From assembly GCA_030998225.1 (NCBI GenBank), contig JAPYXD010000723.1, positions 24,693,501 through 24,757,500 of the forward strand: a stretch of 64,000 nucleotides of DNA, in the 5' to 3' direction. Within the stretch, counting starts at the first letter, position 1; each line of letters starts with the position of its first letter. Shown piece after piece: positions 9,176 through 20,939 of this stretch. Both the position numbers and the translations under genes were made by a program. The notes beneath the pieces were generated by a model, which searched no databases, was not told the origin of the DNA, and was given only the letters and a program-made list of their open reading frames with translations. Source of the DNA: Diplolepis rosae (Eukaryota > Arthropoda > Insecta > Hymenoptera > Diplolepididae).

Positions 9176-11250
9176 TTGAATGGCCGCGCCCAATTCCGGT
9201 TTCCCACTCTGGTATTAGCTCGAAAGAAAAGAAAATAAATAAATTCTCTACTCCATGCAAGAAAAGATAAAGTAACTGAGAAGAGAAACTCGAGAAAATA
9301 ATAGCCGCGGGCGCCAGGTCTTTCTTGGACCAATCCTCAACCAGCGTTAAGGTGAAAACAAAAAAAATATTCTAAAAATAGACAATAAAAAAAGGATGGA
9401 GGATTAGGAACTGGTCCTAGTGCGTTGAGCCGTAGGTCTCGTCCACTCGTGGTAGTTCGAAATTCCCGTTTGGGGTTTCTCTCTACCTCGTTCAGACTCG
9501 ACACAAAACCAAAAGGTCGATGCCCAGAGTGGGAGTCCGACGTGCTGCTAGCTCAGCCTCTTCGCTGGAAGAAAGTGGTAGAGGGGTGGTTAAAAGAAAA
9601 TGATAATAACTCACGTAAAAAAAAAAATATATATATATTACAATATAATTCTAATCAATTAAGCATTCCGTCGTTACAGCAGGTAACTAAATAGGCTCAG
9701 CACTCAACGTCTTCAGTACTCCAAATGCTCGAAATTTATTATATGTTAGCCTAATATGGCTCGACAAATACTCCACTGACAAAACTATACCTTTACTTAT
9801 AGCTCAATTCCCAGCAAAAGAAAATATGGACGCGTCACAATTTTATCCGCGTCGACTCAACCAAAACAAGCCCTTATGTAAATTACTACTAATTACAATT
9901 AAATTTGCGAAAATACGAGGAACATAGCGAAGATGTCGAACATATTTACTCTACAAAAGAAATCGTGGTTTTACTAGTCATACCAGTCGCACTCAAAGCG
10001 AATATGGCGGCTGCAGAAACTCAACGCGCTGACTCGACCGCGTGGTTAGGTTAACCGCACTCTACAGACAACAAAACTCAAGAAAGTCGCAGGGTGACAA
10101 GAGTTACTTTTTTTTTTGATCCCGCAAAGGTAGAAAAAAATATGCCCACTCACACTCAAATTTCGCACCAATTGGAAAAAAAGGGTATACAATTTCCACT
10201 AAAGCTATCTCTTTAATACAGGTTCAGCCAAGGAACCCTTGCCCTGACGCCAATGCGTCCATCAACTAAGAAATACTCAAGGAAATATTCCTGGGCTCAA
10301 CCCGATGTAAACAAAGTTCTTACCTTTAACAATTATTTCGCTCTCACAATCCAATGGGGGCGAAGATCGCTCTACGATAATTCCGACTCAGCAGTCTTTA
10401 CTCAACAAATTCGTGCACTTCGCAACGTAACAAGAACAAAAGTGACAGCTCGCTCTTCTCTCCACCGTGGAGTACGCATAAAAGTCAAGATAGTCCATCG
10501 TTGTGCCATGCTTACAACCTTAAGCCTCGTCCTCAATGCTCGCTGTGGGAAACTGCTGGCCAGTAGACTCTTCTTACTTTCCTCTCATCTGCCTCGTCAT
10601 CTTTACATCTCCTTATTGGTCCATATTCTCTTTCACAATAACTCAGTGTTGTTCTCATTCGTTAAACAGTAGAAGTCTTGAACAACACTCCGAACGCAGC
10701 GTCCGAACAAGTGAGTATGTAGCGGTATCGCTGTCTTTTTCTTCATATATCTCGAACAGGGTTGGGTTGTTCCCATCTGTCTTCACTGGAACTAGCCTGG
10801 GGTCTCGTACAGGGTTGGGTTTCTCCTCAACCGGTATCCATGCTGGCCTCGAAATTAGTATCTGGGTATTCGTGGCAAGTGTGTCCACGATACTCAGGGC
10901 TGGGTAGCGTGCTCCTATTCTCACTGGAACATGGCAAGTTCTTGAATAAGGTTGGGCAACTCCACAGCAAATATCGACAATTAACTCGAAAAAATAAACT
11001 ATTATGGGACCAATAAGGGTGTCTCGACTGTAGATGTCCCTCCATCAACGCCAGGGATGGCGGCAAGGAATTTTTAATGACCTGGGAGCCAAAATGGCGG
11101 CGACTGACCCACGGCTTACCCACAGCTTTCTTGTAACTTCTCGGAACCGACTATAGGTGGCTGATACTGCTTCCTCGATGGTGGATCTCGATGTGCGTGC
11201 ATAATACAACAAAATAAAAACAGTTTAACCTTAATACTAATAATTATTCA
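9176..11250. other. GC-richer unassigned stretch
   Basis: Noticeably richer in G and C than its neighbours. It holds a 139-codon ORF at 10253-10672 and several overlapping ORFs on both strands, none of which I recognise. At 10757-10965 three imperfect copies of a phrase like CAGGGTTGGG(T/C)...CTCC recur about 55-135 bp apart. It may be part of an old LTR element, but I see no primer site, protease or reverse-transcriptase motif. Confidence 0.3.
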
Positions 11251-12009
11251 ATATTGTCAGACCATGGAGCGCCGAGCGAGTTTTCTGCGACAAAACCGTA
11301 AACCACGTAAATCTCGTAGCCTGTAATATAAGGCTACAGATTACTTCCACAGCTTAAAAGTGGTTTTGTGAGTTGCAGAATATCTGCAATGTCACAGTGC
11401 AATGAAGAATCTATTCAGTCGGTCAGTGACTATTTTGAGAGCCTTGAAGAAAACCACTCCAGGGAAGGAATCGGGAACCTGAAGAAACGTCGGGTCAATT
11501 GCATTAAACTTCGATGGGATTATGTCGAAAAATGAGGTACGATACAAAACTTAGATTGTTATTTTTACATCGAACCAAGTTGCCAAAATTTTGCTTAATT
11601 TGAATTTGTGATCCATATTTTGAATGATTTTCAATGTTTCCGAAATTGAGAGCAGAATTTTGAGAAATCCTTGGAAGTCTGACAGCTTGTCTGATCTGTG
11701 ATATTCGCATGTTTTATTTCGAGTTTCTTATTTCGAGTAGTAACATTTGTATAAAAGTTATATAACAGGTATACGTATATTTTATAAATTATACTGGTTC
11801 AAAAGTTACGAAACAAATAATCAAATCAAATAATTTTACAATTTATGTATGTCCGTTCAAACTTACTATTTATAGTAATAAAGTGAAAAATAAATATTTT
11901 GAAGGAGTCACCAGGTTTTTGTCATTGTGTTGCTAGACAGTACCTTTCAAAACACCATTGATGTCCAAACGAATTCGAGTCAGTGTCATCTTTTTTTTGT
12001 GTTGTTAGC

Positions 12010-12345
12010 ATGTCAAGTTTTGAGCCCAATGAAGAACATTTGTAGCACGTACTGTTTTTCTTGTTCAATCAAAAGAAAAACGCTAGTAAAAGCCGTCGTT
12101 TACTTATGGAATTTTATGGTGCCAATGTCCCAACGTAAAATGCTTGTGGTGCAGTGATTTCGACTTGAAAGATAAAACGCCCAGGTTAAGTGGAAAAATT
12201 TAAAGATGTCGAATTGCAAGCATTGTTGGACAAAGAAGATACGAAACTAGAGCGATAGAGAAAACGAAAAGCAGAGAGATTAAATGTTGATCGCAGAACC
12301 ATTTGTGATCGTCTGCATGTCACCTAAAACACAGAAAATCATTAG
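12010..12345 (+). pseudogene. mariner transposase N-terminal relic
   Basis: Reads MSSFEPNEEHL then, with stops and frame changes, KKNASKSRRLLMEFYGANVP, DFDLKDK and VEKFKDVELQALLDKEDTKL. It ends with the recognition-helix region (NVDRRTICDRL) in a shifted frame. This is the paired-type DNA-binding half of a mariner transposase. Several stops and no catalytic half. Confidence 0.8.
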
Positions 12346-12499
12346 TTAGTGAGCAGTATAAACGGTCCGAAAACTCTGCCAGAGTATGTACCAGAATGCA
12401 TCAAAGAGGGCCGGGATCCTAGTGTGCAACGCCGATTGTGACATCTGAAATTTTCTGGAGACCAACGTAAGGTCAGTTTGAGTGGAGATGGCGGGGTGC

Positions 12500-13150
12500 A
12501 TGTGTGAAACTGCTACTTCTCCCCAAACGATCCCTTCGAAGTCTTTGAAAGACAGATTCTCTTACTTGATGAAAACCTGAGTGAGGCTGTTGGGCGGGTC
12601 CTCATCGTAGGTAACTTCAAAGGCAAGTCACCCGAGTGTGGTGAAACCTGACTAGATCGTAGGGAAATCTTGATCGGCAAGATGTTCGCCAGAAATGACA
12701 TGTTTGTGCTAAATCGGGGTAGGGAAGGGACACTCATAGGATCGATTATTGACTTTACGATTGCCATGCTCCGTCTTGCCTAAGAATAGGCGACTGGTGC
12801 ATTCGTTCGCAACCACCGGTGCATCGATTTCAGTATACAGGAACGGAGTCATCCAGTGAATACAAGAAGGTGCGGCAAAGGAAGGAGTTCTTCCTGGATC
12901 ATAAGATGAGTCAACAAATACAAGCTCCGGGAATGTCTCGAGGAAACTAGACTCATTGATGGGCTTCGTCGGGCGAAGTCTGCTGGGTTGTTAGAAGACA
13001 CAGTGCGAGTGACGAGGCGGAAAGTAATCGCAGCAAGTGACCACTCAAAGCCTCGTCAGGGGCACGGATGTACCAAAAACTCAATGTACTGGTGGAACGA
13101 CCAGTTGTCTGTCCTGCGTTGTAAATACCTCACAATGCGTGTCGGTATGT
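12500..13150 (+). pseudogene. non-LTR retrotransposon endonuclease relic (R1/jockey-like)
   Basis: Contains FSPNDPFEVFERQILLLDE, then GRVLIVGNFKGKSPECGET (family: GDFNAKSPEWG), a stop, LDRREILIGKMFARNDMFVLN and GSIIDFTIA. These are from the apurinic endonuclease domain of R1-like LINEs. The linker ahead of the reverse transcriptase follows (NSMYWWNDQLSVLRCKYL near 13080-13120). Several stops, an Asp-to-Asn change in the GDFN motif and loss of the SDH motif make it inactive. No reverse transcriptase follows. Confidence 0.8.
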
Positions 13151-13179
13151 CCCCACTTCGTTTAAAAAGGGCGTGAAAC

Positions 13180-13863
13180 AGATGACAAGTTCAAAAATAA
13201 AAAATACATTATTAAAATAATTACACATTATTTTTAGGTATTTTCAAAAACATTCACTCAAACTGAATGTCTAAACATTTTTTTTTAAATCTTAGTATGA
13301 TTTAAACAGTTAAAATATCATTTCGTAGTGGAATAAAAAAATTAAAAAATAAAGTATTTGAATACTTGAGCAATACATAAATTATATCTAAATTTACACT
13401 TGAAATTATACAGTAGGGTTTCTCTAATATAAGGCAACATTGAAAAACATTTCATTCGAATAAAATAATCTGAAAAGTTATTGAAATACGTAATATTTTC
13501 CACATGTCACATTCAATATATCTGTGTGAATGAATCGTTTCAGTATTTAAAAAACGAAAATTATATCTAAATTTGCATATGAAATTACACCTTGCGATTT
13601 TTTTGATATGAAATAAAATTGGAAAATAATTCTTTTGAAGAAAATACTTTTAAAAATATTTTATAATATGTAACATCTTGTAGATGACAATTACTACCTT
13701 CAGAAATTATAGGATCACCTGTAGTTTTAGCTGTTGTTAAAGTGTCTTACTTTTTATAATAACAGGTCATGTAAAAATTGTTACGTATTTTAAGAGTTTT
13801 TCCAAAATATAATACGGTTTTTGTTTCTAAATCTTTGTTGAAGTTTTTTCAATATGCAGGCAA
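13180..13863. other. AT-rich DNA, nothing recognised
   Basis: Two loosely similar AT-rich segments share ATTATATCTAAATTT and GAAATTA(T/C)AC (around 13381 and 13560), suggesting an old duplication. No gene. Confidence 0.4.
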
Positions 13864-14688
13864 AATTTTGGAATGGAAAAATAAAAACTGTAGGTGTAAT
13901 TAATTTATAAAATCTGTCCCGCGCGTTGCAACGAGCGAGCTCGCACGCTGCAACTACGCTTAAGCTTGATTAGGCATGCTCGGACTCGAAGCACGTGTGG
14001 CAGTGAATGCAGTGACCGCTGCTTTAGTTTTCTGTGAATGTTCCTCAAGTATTCACCTATTTCAAATTAATACAGAAATGCCAAGCTCTCGATTAAAACA
14101 TGTCTGCTGCAGTCCGTTTAATAAAAAAAATCATAGTGGAAAAAAGCAAAAAAAAAAAAATTTGCGTCGCGTTTCGTCCTCGATACTTGAAAAATTGAAA
14201 ATTTTCAAACCGGATGATGTTTCTTGTACACAATGCAGAATAGAAGCAAATGAAATGGAGATAGAAGATTTTTGTTGTAAGTACATTCAAACTTGTGCGT
14301 AGACTATTTCAAAACGAATCATTAGTTATAATGATGAATTGATGAGTGAAGTTTTACGATAAAATTACTCTAAGTGCTACACTTAAGACGCAAATTTTTT
14401 TTTTTGCTTTTTTCCAATATGATTTTTTTTATTAAACGGATTGCAGCAGACATGTTTGAATCGAGAGCTTGGCATTTCTGTATTAATTTGAAATAGGTGA
14501 ATACTTGAGGAACATTCACAGAAAACTAAAGCAGCGGTCACTGCATTCACTGCCACACGTGCTTCGAGTCCGAGCATGCCTAATCAAACTTAAGCATAGT
14601 TGCAGCGTGCGAGCTCGCTCGTTGCAAGGCGCGGGACAGATTTTATAAATTAATTACACCTACAGTTTTCATTTTTCCATTCCAAAAT
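13864..14688. mobile_element. palindrome with ~300-bp arms around an exon
   Basis: Arms 13864-14165 and 14390-14688 are near-identical in inverted orientation (for example ATTTTGGAATGGAAAAATAA at the ends). They enclose a 220-bp spacer. Part of an exon-like sequence lies in the left arm and is therefore repeated in reverse in the right arm, where it is truncated. This may be a foldback transposon that captured an exon, or an inverted duplication of host DNA. Confidence 0.75.
14078..14276 (+). CDS. exon-like zinc-ribbon sequence (partial)
   Basis: From the ATG at 14078 about 66 codons are open, ending just before a consensus splice donor GTAAGT (14277-14282), phase 1. The protein carries KHVCCSPFNKKNH, a basic run GKKQKKKNLRRVSSSILEKL, then DDVSCTQCRIEANEMEIEDF. 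From memory, a CCxPF...LR.VS...CxxCR layout occurs at the N-terminus of uncharacterised invertebrate proteins, probably as a zinc-binding module. The first 30 codons lie inside the palindrome arm and the rest in the spacer. An upstream in-frame ATG (13976) adds 34 residues. Whether it is expressed or a captured relic cannot be told here. Confidence 0.5.
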
Positions 14689-14689
14689 C

Positions 14690-15410
14690 GATACATTGTA
14701 GAACGATTTTAGTTTCTAATATATTTCATACTAAATTAAAATATATTTAATTAGTTTAGGCTTATAATCATTATATGAAAAAGCCTCAACATAATCATTT
14801 AAATATTCAGATGAGTCTTAGTTTTTAGTTACAAAAAGCACGTGGCTTTTGTTGTGGGAGATCAACTGACTCAGTATATAAGCCTTTAAGCGTCGCGATG
14901 TACAGCAGAGCACATCAAAATGTTTCTAAAAGAGATGGGTATATCGGGCATGTGCATGAGCGAACGAAGAAGGAAATTGACAAACGGCAGAAAGCTATAG
15001 TGATATACAGTGCATGAGTGTACGCGCGCTGGATATCTCTCCCTCTTCCTCTCTTTTCTTTTCTATTCATCTATTCTATTGTAATAATATAGTTGCGAGT
15101 TTGCTATCATTCATTCTCTTTTGACACTCATTCCTCGCGTTTCTCTTATTTCATAGTTTTACAGTACATAGCGATCGAGTGCCTATGCACTCTCGTTATC
15201 AATTAATTTACATAATAAAAGATTGATGCACCTGAAAAACAAAAGGGCGAAAAAGTCTTACATTTAAATGTTTTATTCAAACTTTTAAAAGCTTGATTTA
15301 AATGTATTTAAATAACTCGAATTAATAAATTTATAAATTACTCTACGTCTCAAGACCAGCTCGCATGACCAGAAATGCTGAGTTGCATTAGCCATTGGAA
15401 TGCAATCAGG
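14690..15410. other. AT-rich DNA, nothing recognised
   Basis: Ordinary AT-rich DNA with a pyrimidine-rich patch (15036-15160). No gene or repeat family recognised. Confidence 0.4.
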
Positions 15411-15414
15411 TTAA

Positions 15415-16539
15415 GGGGACAGTCCCCTCAACACGGAGAAAAATGGAGTGTCAAACTTAGAATGTCAAAATTTAGGTATGTTAGATTTATATTGCAGATA
15501 GTACCACGTACTATCTATCATTTTTTCTTGATAGTCAGGGAGACCATAATTTTATAGTCTGTTTGAATATCGACAGAATGTCAGGTTTACGTTCTGAAAT
15601 AGTTAACCTGTCAACAGTGTCAACACTTACACTCCGAGATAATCGAGCTAACGCTCCTGAGATACTCAGGTTTACATTCCAGGATTCTAATACACTCTGG
15701 GAAAGTCAAGCTGAACATCTAGTTTTTACACTTCACAGATAGTACTTTACACCATGTAGAATTTTATACCATAGTTAAAACTCCAATATAATCATTTTGA
15801 CACTCCAGATGTTCAATTTGACACTTCATTGTTTTCCGTGAAGAGGCCGAAAAAAAGCGTTTTTTCCTGATTTTTTTTCTCACAGAAAGAAACATCGGAG
15901 ACATAAGAACTTTGGGATATGTTTTAGTCATATTTTAGGCTTTATTAACAAAAAAAATTACATCCGAAAAATTTCAAATGGCCGAGTAATCCACGTTTTG
16001 CGGCAGCGTCTCGACACGGTCGGAGTCAAACTGCGGGAACTATAGCAGCCGTTATTTTCAACTGAAATCAAAAAATTTTTCTTATTTTTCTTCCTTAGAC
16101 TTATTTGTTCTATGAGAACTACGGAAATTTTAAAATTCGGAAATTTAGACGAAAAATTATGATTTAAAAAAAAAAGTGACTTTTTTTTTGTAATTTGTTC
16201 ATAAAAAAGGTATTAAAAATCGGAATTTCTTAAAATCCGTAGTTCACATAGAGTAGCTTTTTATACTGAATAAAAAAACTTTGGTTTAAGAAAATCGGTT
16301 AAGAACTTTTTTAGTTATCTTTCCCGCAATGTGTAAAAACATGGTTTTGAGAAAACGCGCTTTAGATTTCGTAATGTACGTACGTACGTAATGTACGTGA
16401 CCGACTGAATTTCCGTATATCTCCCGAAATACTTCGAATTTCGAGCTAAAATTTTACACACATAATCTTGAATAGTTGCCTAATCGATTAGGCAGAAGAG
16501 AAACACGATTTTTTGAGACCTCTTGAGGGGACTGTCCCC
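15415..16539. mobile_element. TTAA-flanked non-autonomous element
   Basis: Ends GGGGACAGTCCCCTCAA at the left and the inverted TTGAGGGGACTGTCCCC at the right, with TTAA outside both (15411-15414 and 16540-16543). TTAA duplication is typical of piggyBac-type elements. Each end is itself a small palindrome. No transposase. A second element is nested inside near the left end. Confidence 0.75.
15432..15840. mobile_element. CACGG-ended element nested in the TTAA element
   Basis: Ends CACGGAGAAAAATGGAGTG at the left and the inverse CACTTCATTGTTTTCCGTG at the right, flanked by AA on both sides. The host's two terminal repeats serve as a check. The right one reads CCCCTCAAGAGG without a break, while the left is interrupted after CCCCTCAA. 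This supports a 2-bp AA duplication. Confidence 0.75.
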
Positions 16540-16935
16540 TTAAGAACGCTCAAAAGTGTGCATTTAATTCACATTTAAAAGCAATCGATATTCCATAAAT
16601 TTGATTTTTCACATCAATCAAAACATTTTCCAAAAAATATTGCACATTTTGGACCGCCCGTAACAGAATCAGTTTTTTCCCGTTTTGACTGTCTTCCGAC
16701 AAGTCAATTTTTTTATATAATTTTTTTGAGTAGCTTTTGTTATCCCCTTTCGGGTAGGGCGTGTGAAAAATGTCAAAAGTTTTTAGTTTCTGGCAGGAAT
16801 TCACCGTCTAACTTAAAATCAACGATTTTTTGGTCAGTTTTTGTGTTTTTGAGCAAGATATTGCATTTAGAAACGTAGAACGGGGCTTAAACCTATTGTT
16901 ATTAATGTTTAGACTTGATAAGTCCATAAAGAAAA
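16540..16935. other. AT-rich spacer
   Basis: No gene. Short ORFs on both strands have no family resemblance. Confidence 0.35.
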
Positions 16936-17386
16936 AAATCTGCCCGCTTCGCGGGCACATTCTCATCGCGCGCTTGCTCGCAAGCTTGAGCGCGCCTAGG
17001 GCGCGCGATTTGATCGTCGCACTTCGCGATCCGATCTTTCTGGACCTCGCGCTTCGCGCTCGGTCTTGTGCTCTTCGCATACATTTAAGTTTATTTTTTA
17101 TAATTTAATACTGAAGCTCAAACCAATTTTATAATATTAAAGATGATGTGAATTACTCATTTTCTCAAATTCACTAAATTTATTTTTCAGTTTAAGTGCA
17201 ACAGGAAATTCAATTTACTTAAGGCTCTATCGGCCTTAAGGAAAACATTCTCATCATGACTCTCGCGCTTCGCGCTCGATTTTATGTATACATTTCAGTA
17301 ACTTTTTAATAAATTGCATGATTAAAATAATTTATTTTCTTCCAAATCTCTCAAAAAGAAAAAATAATCGTAGACTTTATTTAAGG

Positions 17387-18266
17387 TAGTTTGTGCACGA
17401 AAATTAGACCTCAGGCAAAAATAGATACTTTTGCTTTCAAGAATAGCAGTATTATTATTGAAGGGCTAATTTGAAAGAGAAAAGATTTTTTTTCATGAAA
17501 AAAATTTGAAACACAAAAAAATAATGTTATTAATAAATTAATTAGTTGAGTTTGAAAATTTTTGTCACTGCCTACATTATCGGAGGATCACTAGTCGCGT
17601 ATCAGATAGGATACGTTGTCGACAGGTGTCCTCGTAGACAATTTCAAACTCTTATATCGCAAATAATGCAAATAAATTCAATATTTAAAGAATTTGAAAA
17701 TCTTTCTGTGGAGAAAATGACGCTTTCGACTGCGCTGGGATTCGAGCCCAGGTCTTTCTTTCATTTTTGCCCAAACTTATTTTCTTATCGCTTTGAGCCA
17801 AATTTTTAAAAATGATGCGATTATAATAAATCACGGTTCATTTTTTTATGAAAAAGATCCTCTACAACTTGACCGTTTCCGATATTTGAAAATGAATTCT
17901 TTAATGGCTGAAATTATAAAAAAAACAATTTTTCAAAACAAAATTTTTATAAACAAATTGCTGTATTTGATAATAATTAATTCAATTTCAAAAATAGGAA
18001 ACGGTCAAGTTGTAGAGAATCTTTTTTCTAAAAAAATGAACCATAATTTATTAGAATCGCATCATTTTCAAAAATTTGACTCGAAGCGATAAGAAAATAA
18101 GTTTGGGCAAAAATAAAATTTATTAATAACATTATTTTTTTGTGTTTCAAATTTTTTTCATGAAAAATAATCTTTTCTCATTCAAATTGGCCCTTCAATA
18201 ATAATGTTGCTATTCTTGAAAGCAAAATTATCTATTTTTGTCTGAGGTCTAATTTTCGTGATCGTT
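17387..18266. mobile_element. foldback element with 4-bp target duplication AAGG
   Basis: The inverted arms share CACGAAAATTAGACCTCAG and most of the following 250 bp. AAGG flanks both sides (17383-17386 and 18267-18270). The minus-strand K-repeat at 55.9 kb holds the uninterrupted site (55942-55945) with one AAGG. The left arm is longer than the right because a further 223-bp insertion lies in it (17540-17762). Confidence 0.85.
17540..17762 (-). mobile_element. tRNA-like family B element, 5'-truncated
   Basis: It interrupts the left arm of the foldback; the right arm shows the join without it. Minus-strand order: 3' half of a tRNA-like sequence (CTGGGCTCGAATCCCAGCGC at 17727-17746), body, then an end reading GTAGGCAGTGAC...CTCAACTAATT. 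A copy with the whole tRNA-like head is at 28048-28310. Confidence 0.7.
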
Positions 18267-18908
18267 AAGGAAACGATTTTGCAGAACAACACTTATTTCG
18301 TATCTCACATATTTTGGTGAAAAAAATCGAATTTTTTTAATATTAAAAATCAAAACATAAAATATACATACTGTCGAGAAATTTTTTAATAAGAATGTGT
18401 AGACCTTATTTAGGCAAATCATTTTTCATCTAAACGTTTTTTATTTATCTCATATATTTTGTCTAAAAAATGGAATTATTGAATTTTAATCGTATTTTTT
18501 GGAATTGAAACGAAAAATATATGTTTTTTCATAAACTGTGTAAGAAAAACTTGTAGATCTTTTTGAAACGAACAACTTCGTATTCTTACGTTTTTTTCGT
18601 ATTTCACATATTATTGTTAAAAAATTGAATTTTGGATTTTCAATAGATTATTTTTGAATTAAAAAAAAAATATGCATCTTATGAAAAAATGTTACAATTC
18701 AAATTTGTAGGTCTTCATGTAGAAAATAATATTGTATCATAACGTTTTTTCGTATCTCGTATAATTCAACTGGAAAATGGAATTTTGATATTGACTTTTT
18801 TCGAATTTGAATATGCTGTAACATTTCTAATTTTGATTTAATCAAAAAATGTTATCAGGATAATTTTTAGAGATTTATGAGCACTATCTAAAACCAGTAT
18901 TAAAATTT

Positions 18909-19112
18909 TTGATTTTTTCAAAAAATTATTTTCAAAAACACAAAAGTAGTGCTCAATCCCTCAATTTTGATTGGATGTGGCTGGTTAACGAACTTGTACT
19001 TACTTTTTCGGCTCCGATAAAGTGTGCCAAAGCACAATTCAATCTGATAATTCTATCGAGAGTTATGCCGCACACGACCTACAGACAGACAGACAGACAG
19101 ACACTTTCGTAA
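18909..19112 (+). other. ORF recurring in the K-repeat tail
   Basis: About 67 codons. The same reading (FDWMWLVNELVLTFSAPIKC and following residues) is open in all four long K-repeat copies (here, 34766, 47529 and minus 55093-55308). No start context or known domain. It may simply reflect recent shared ancestry rather than coding. Confidence 0.25.
19081..19102. repeat. (GACA)n microsatellite
   Basis: About five GACA units in the K-repeat tail. Copy number differs among the K-repeat copies: short at 34938 and 47714, long in reverse at 55100. Confidence 0.9.
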
Positions 19113-19221
19113 AAACCCTTTTTTCGGACGCAGGGGGTCTCAAAACGTAAAGATTTGATGAGAATTTCGAAAGTCATTTTTCACATAAAACCAATACCTT
19201 CTCATCCATGATGAGAATGTA

Positions 19222-19698
19222 AAAATGGATAATGAAAATAAAATAAATGAAATAGATATATGTAAAATACTGGTATTCTAGTGTTAAAATTGGAAACAGT
19301 AGGGCTATAGGGAATATTTTCCCTGAAAAAAAACCATGATTTATGAAAATCCAATCGTTTTAAAAAAATTGCTAAGAAGCGATGGTAAGGAATTTTTTTA
19401 CTTTTTTAAAATTTTTTAATTTTTTTTCGATTGATAACATCATTTAAAGTCTTAAAATCATAGAAAAACTTTTTTTCCAGAGACCTGATTTTCGACACAA
19501 CAACTATCTTACAAGAAGGAGTTAAATTATCAACTTAAGAATCTACTCAATAGACTGTATACTTAACGAACTCAATTGACTGGACTCGAGTGGTACTCAC
19601 CAACAGATCAACTGGCGGTAACTATTGGTATGTTGAATGAGTTTATGCTGTTTTTTTCGTAAAAATAAATGTCTCATTTTTAAAAATTAGTAAAAAAC
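19222..19698. other. AT-rich DNA, nothing recognised
   Basis: No gene or named repeat seen between the K-repeat end and a mariner relic. Confidence 0.35.
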
Positions 19699-20060
19699 AT
19701 GTCACTGAAAGTATTGTCCATCGCTAGCCACTACTTTTTCCCATCTTTCTGGCAGTATATGAATTCCACGTCGGAAAAACGACACGTCTTTTGTTTTTGG
19801 CATCTTCATAAGAATAGAAGTGCTGCTCAGCCAGGCCATGTGTCATTGAACGGAACAAGTGATAATCGGAAGGGGCAAAGTCTCGTGAATACGGCGGATG
19901 GGGTAAGACTTCCCTTTTCAGTATTTCCAAGTAGGTTTCCACCGGTTTTGCAACATATGGCCGAGCGTGCTCCGTTCTTCCTTCTATTCTCGGCTCAAAC
20001 GCATCAATTGTAGTCGATAGCGATCTTCTATTATGATTTCGTTCAATTTAAGCCACCAAA
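19699..20060 (-). pseudogene. mariner transposase C-terminal relic
   Basis: Minus-strand reading, with frame changes: DRYRLQLMRLSRE, RPYVAKPVETYLEILKREVL, PHPPYSRDFAPSDYHLFRSM, THGLAEQHFYSYEDAKN, then SDGQYFQ and a stop. This is the end of a mariner transposase including the third catalytic Asp region. The segment carrying the second Asp (HDNA) is lost. Confidence 0.85.
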
Positions 20061-20881
20061 TGCAGAGAAGAAGCTTGGAACTGAATTTCAATCAATTCAT
20101 CCCGAATGTGGACGGACATGACAGATTTTTGTACACGGGGAAAATTCATTTGTAAAAATTTAATCAAAAGTTAAGTGAAGCTGGGACATAGTGGCTTTTG
20201 GAGAGAATGAACAATTTTTTACGTATTCATTTACCCAGGCGGAAAAGTCGGACTTATACCGGATCTTACGAACGGCATAGTACCGCGCCAGTTGTAAATG
20301 AGGAGCAATTCCAGTACAGATCATTAGTACCGCGCCGAGCGTTGGCGCGGTACTGATTAGTACTGCCCCAGTATGGAGACCATGTGTACTATTTTTTTAA
20401 TAGTACTTCATAAGTTGGAATAACTTATTGCGAACGTGAATGCATAATTTCGTTATGAGATAATTTTCTTGATTCCAAAGTTTCATCATATTTTTGGAAT
20501 TGAAAAAACTCAAAATTTTTAGATTCTGAACATACGTTGATTTTACTCTTGAAAACAAAAATTAAAGGAATCATAATCTGTATAAAGTATCACTAATATA
20601 CAATAATAAAATTTAATAATTCTAAAATGTACATAAATCTTTTTATTATGTAATGTTCTTTAATTCAAAAATTTGATCGCTTTCTTTCAAAAATATTTTA
20701 TTTTACATAAAATCGATTTAATAATTAAAAATCTTAAAAATTTTAATCAGAATCATAAATTGGGATAAAATCTAAAAATTCCCGATTACACGGGGCCTAT
20801 ACACTTCTTACACGGCCCTGCAGCAGTTGAAGGTTATAAGCGCTATTTTCTTTCTTGTATTCCAAGCGTGCGCAGCCAAAA

Positions 20882-20938
20882 GGCTTAGTTGTTCGGTTAG
20901 TAATGCGTTAATTGTAAGTAGAGAGGGTTCGAACCCGC
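20882..20938 (+). other. tRNA-like module, family D
   Basis: A-box-like TTAGTTGTTCGGTTAG, an anticodon-like loop ATTGTAA, and a good B box GGGTTCGAACCC. The acceptor and D stems are poor, so this is not a working tRNA. It is matched by 49757-49814 on the other strand. Confidence 0.55.
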
Positions 20939-20939
20939 A

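Larger units (their letters stand above)
16936..19221 (+). mobile_element. K-repeat copy 1 (interrupted)
   Basis: First of four long copies of a 1.3-1.4-kb repeat. It starts AATCTGCCCGCTTCGCGGGC and ends CCATGATGAGAATGTA. It has a CG-rich head of short hairpins (GCGCTTCGCGCTC), an AT-rich body and a conserved tail with GACA tandem units. The motif ACATTCTCATC occurs at both ends in inverted orientation. This copy is split by an 880-bp foldback (17387-18266). No known protein domain. Confidence 0.8.

Noticed and set aside
10253..10672. 139-codon ORF as a gene
   Set aside because: No recognisable motif or start context, and overlapping ORFs on both strands in a GC-richer stretch. Mentioned only within the region entry.
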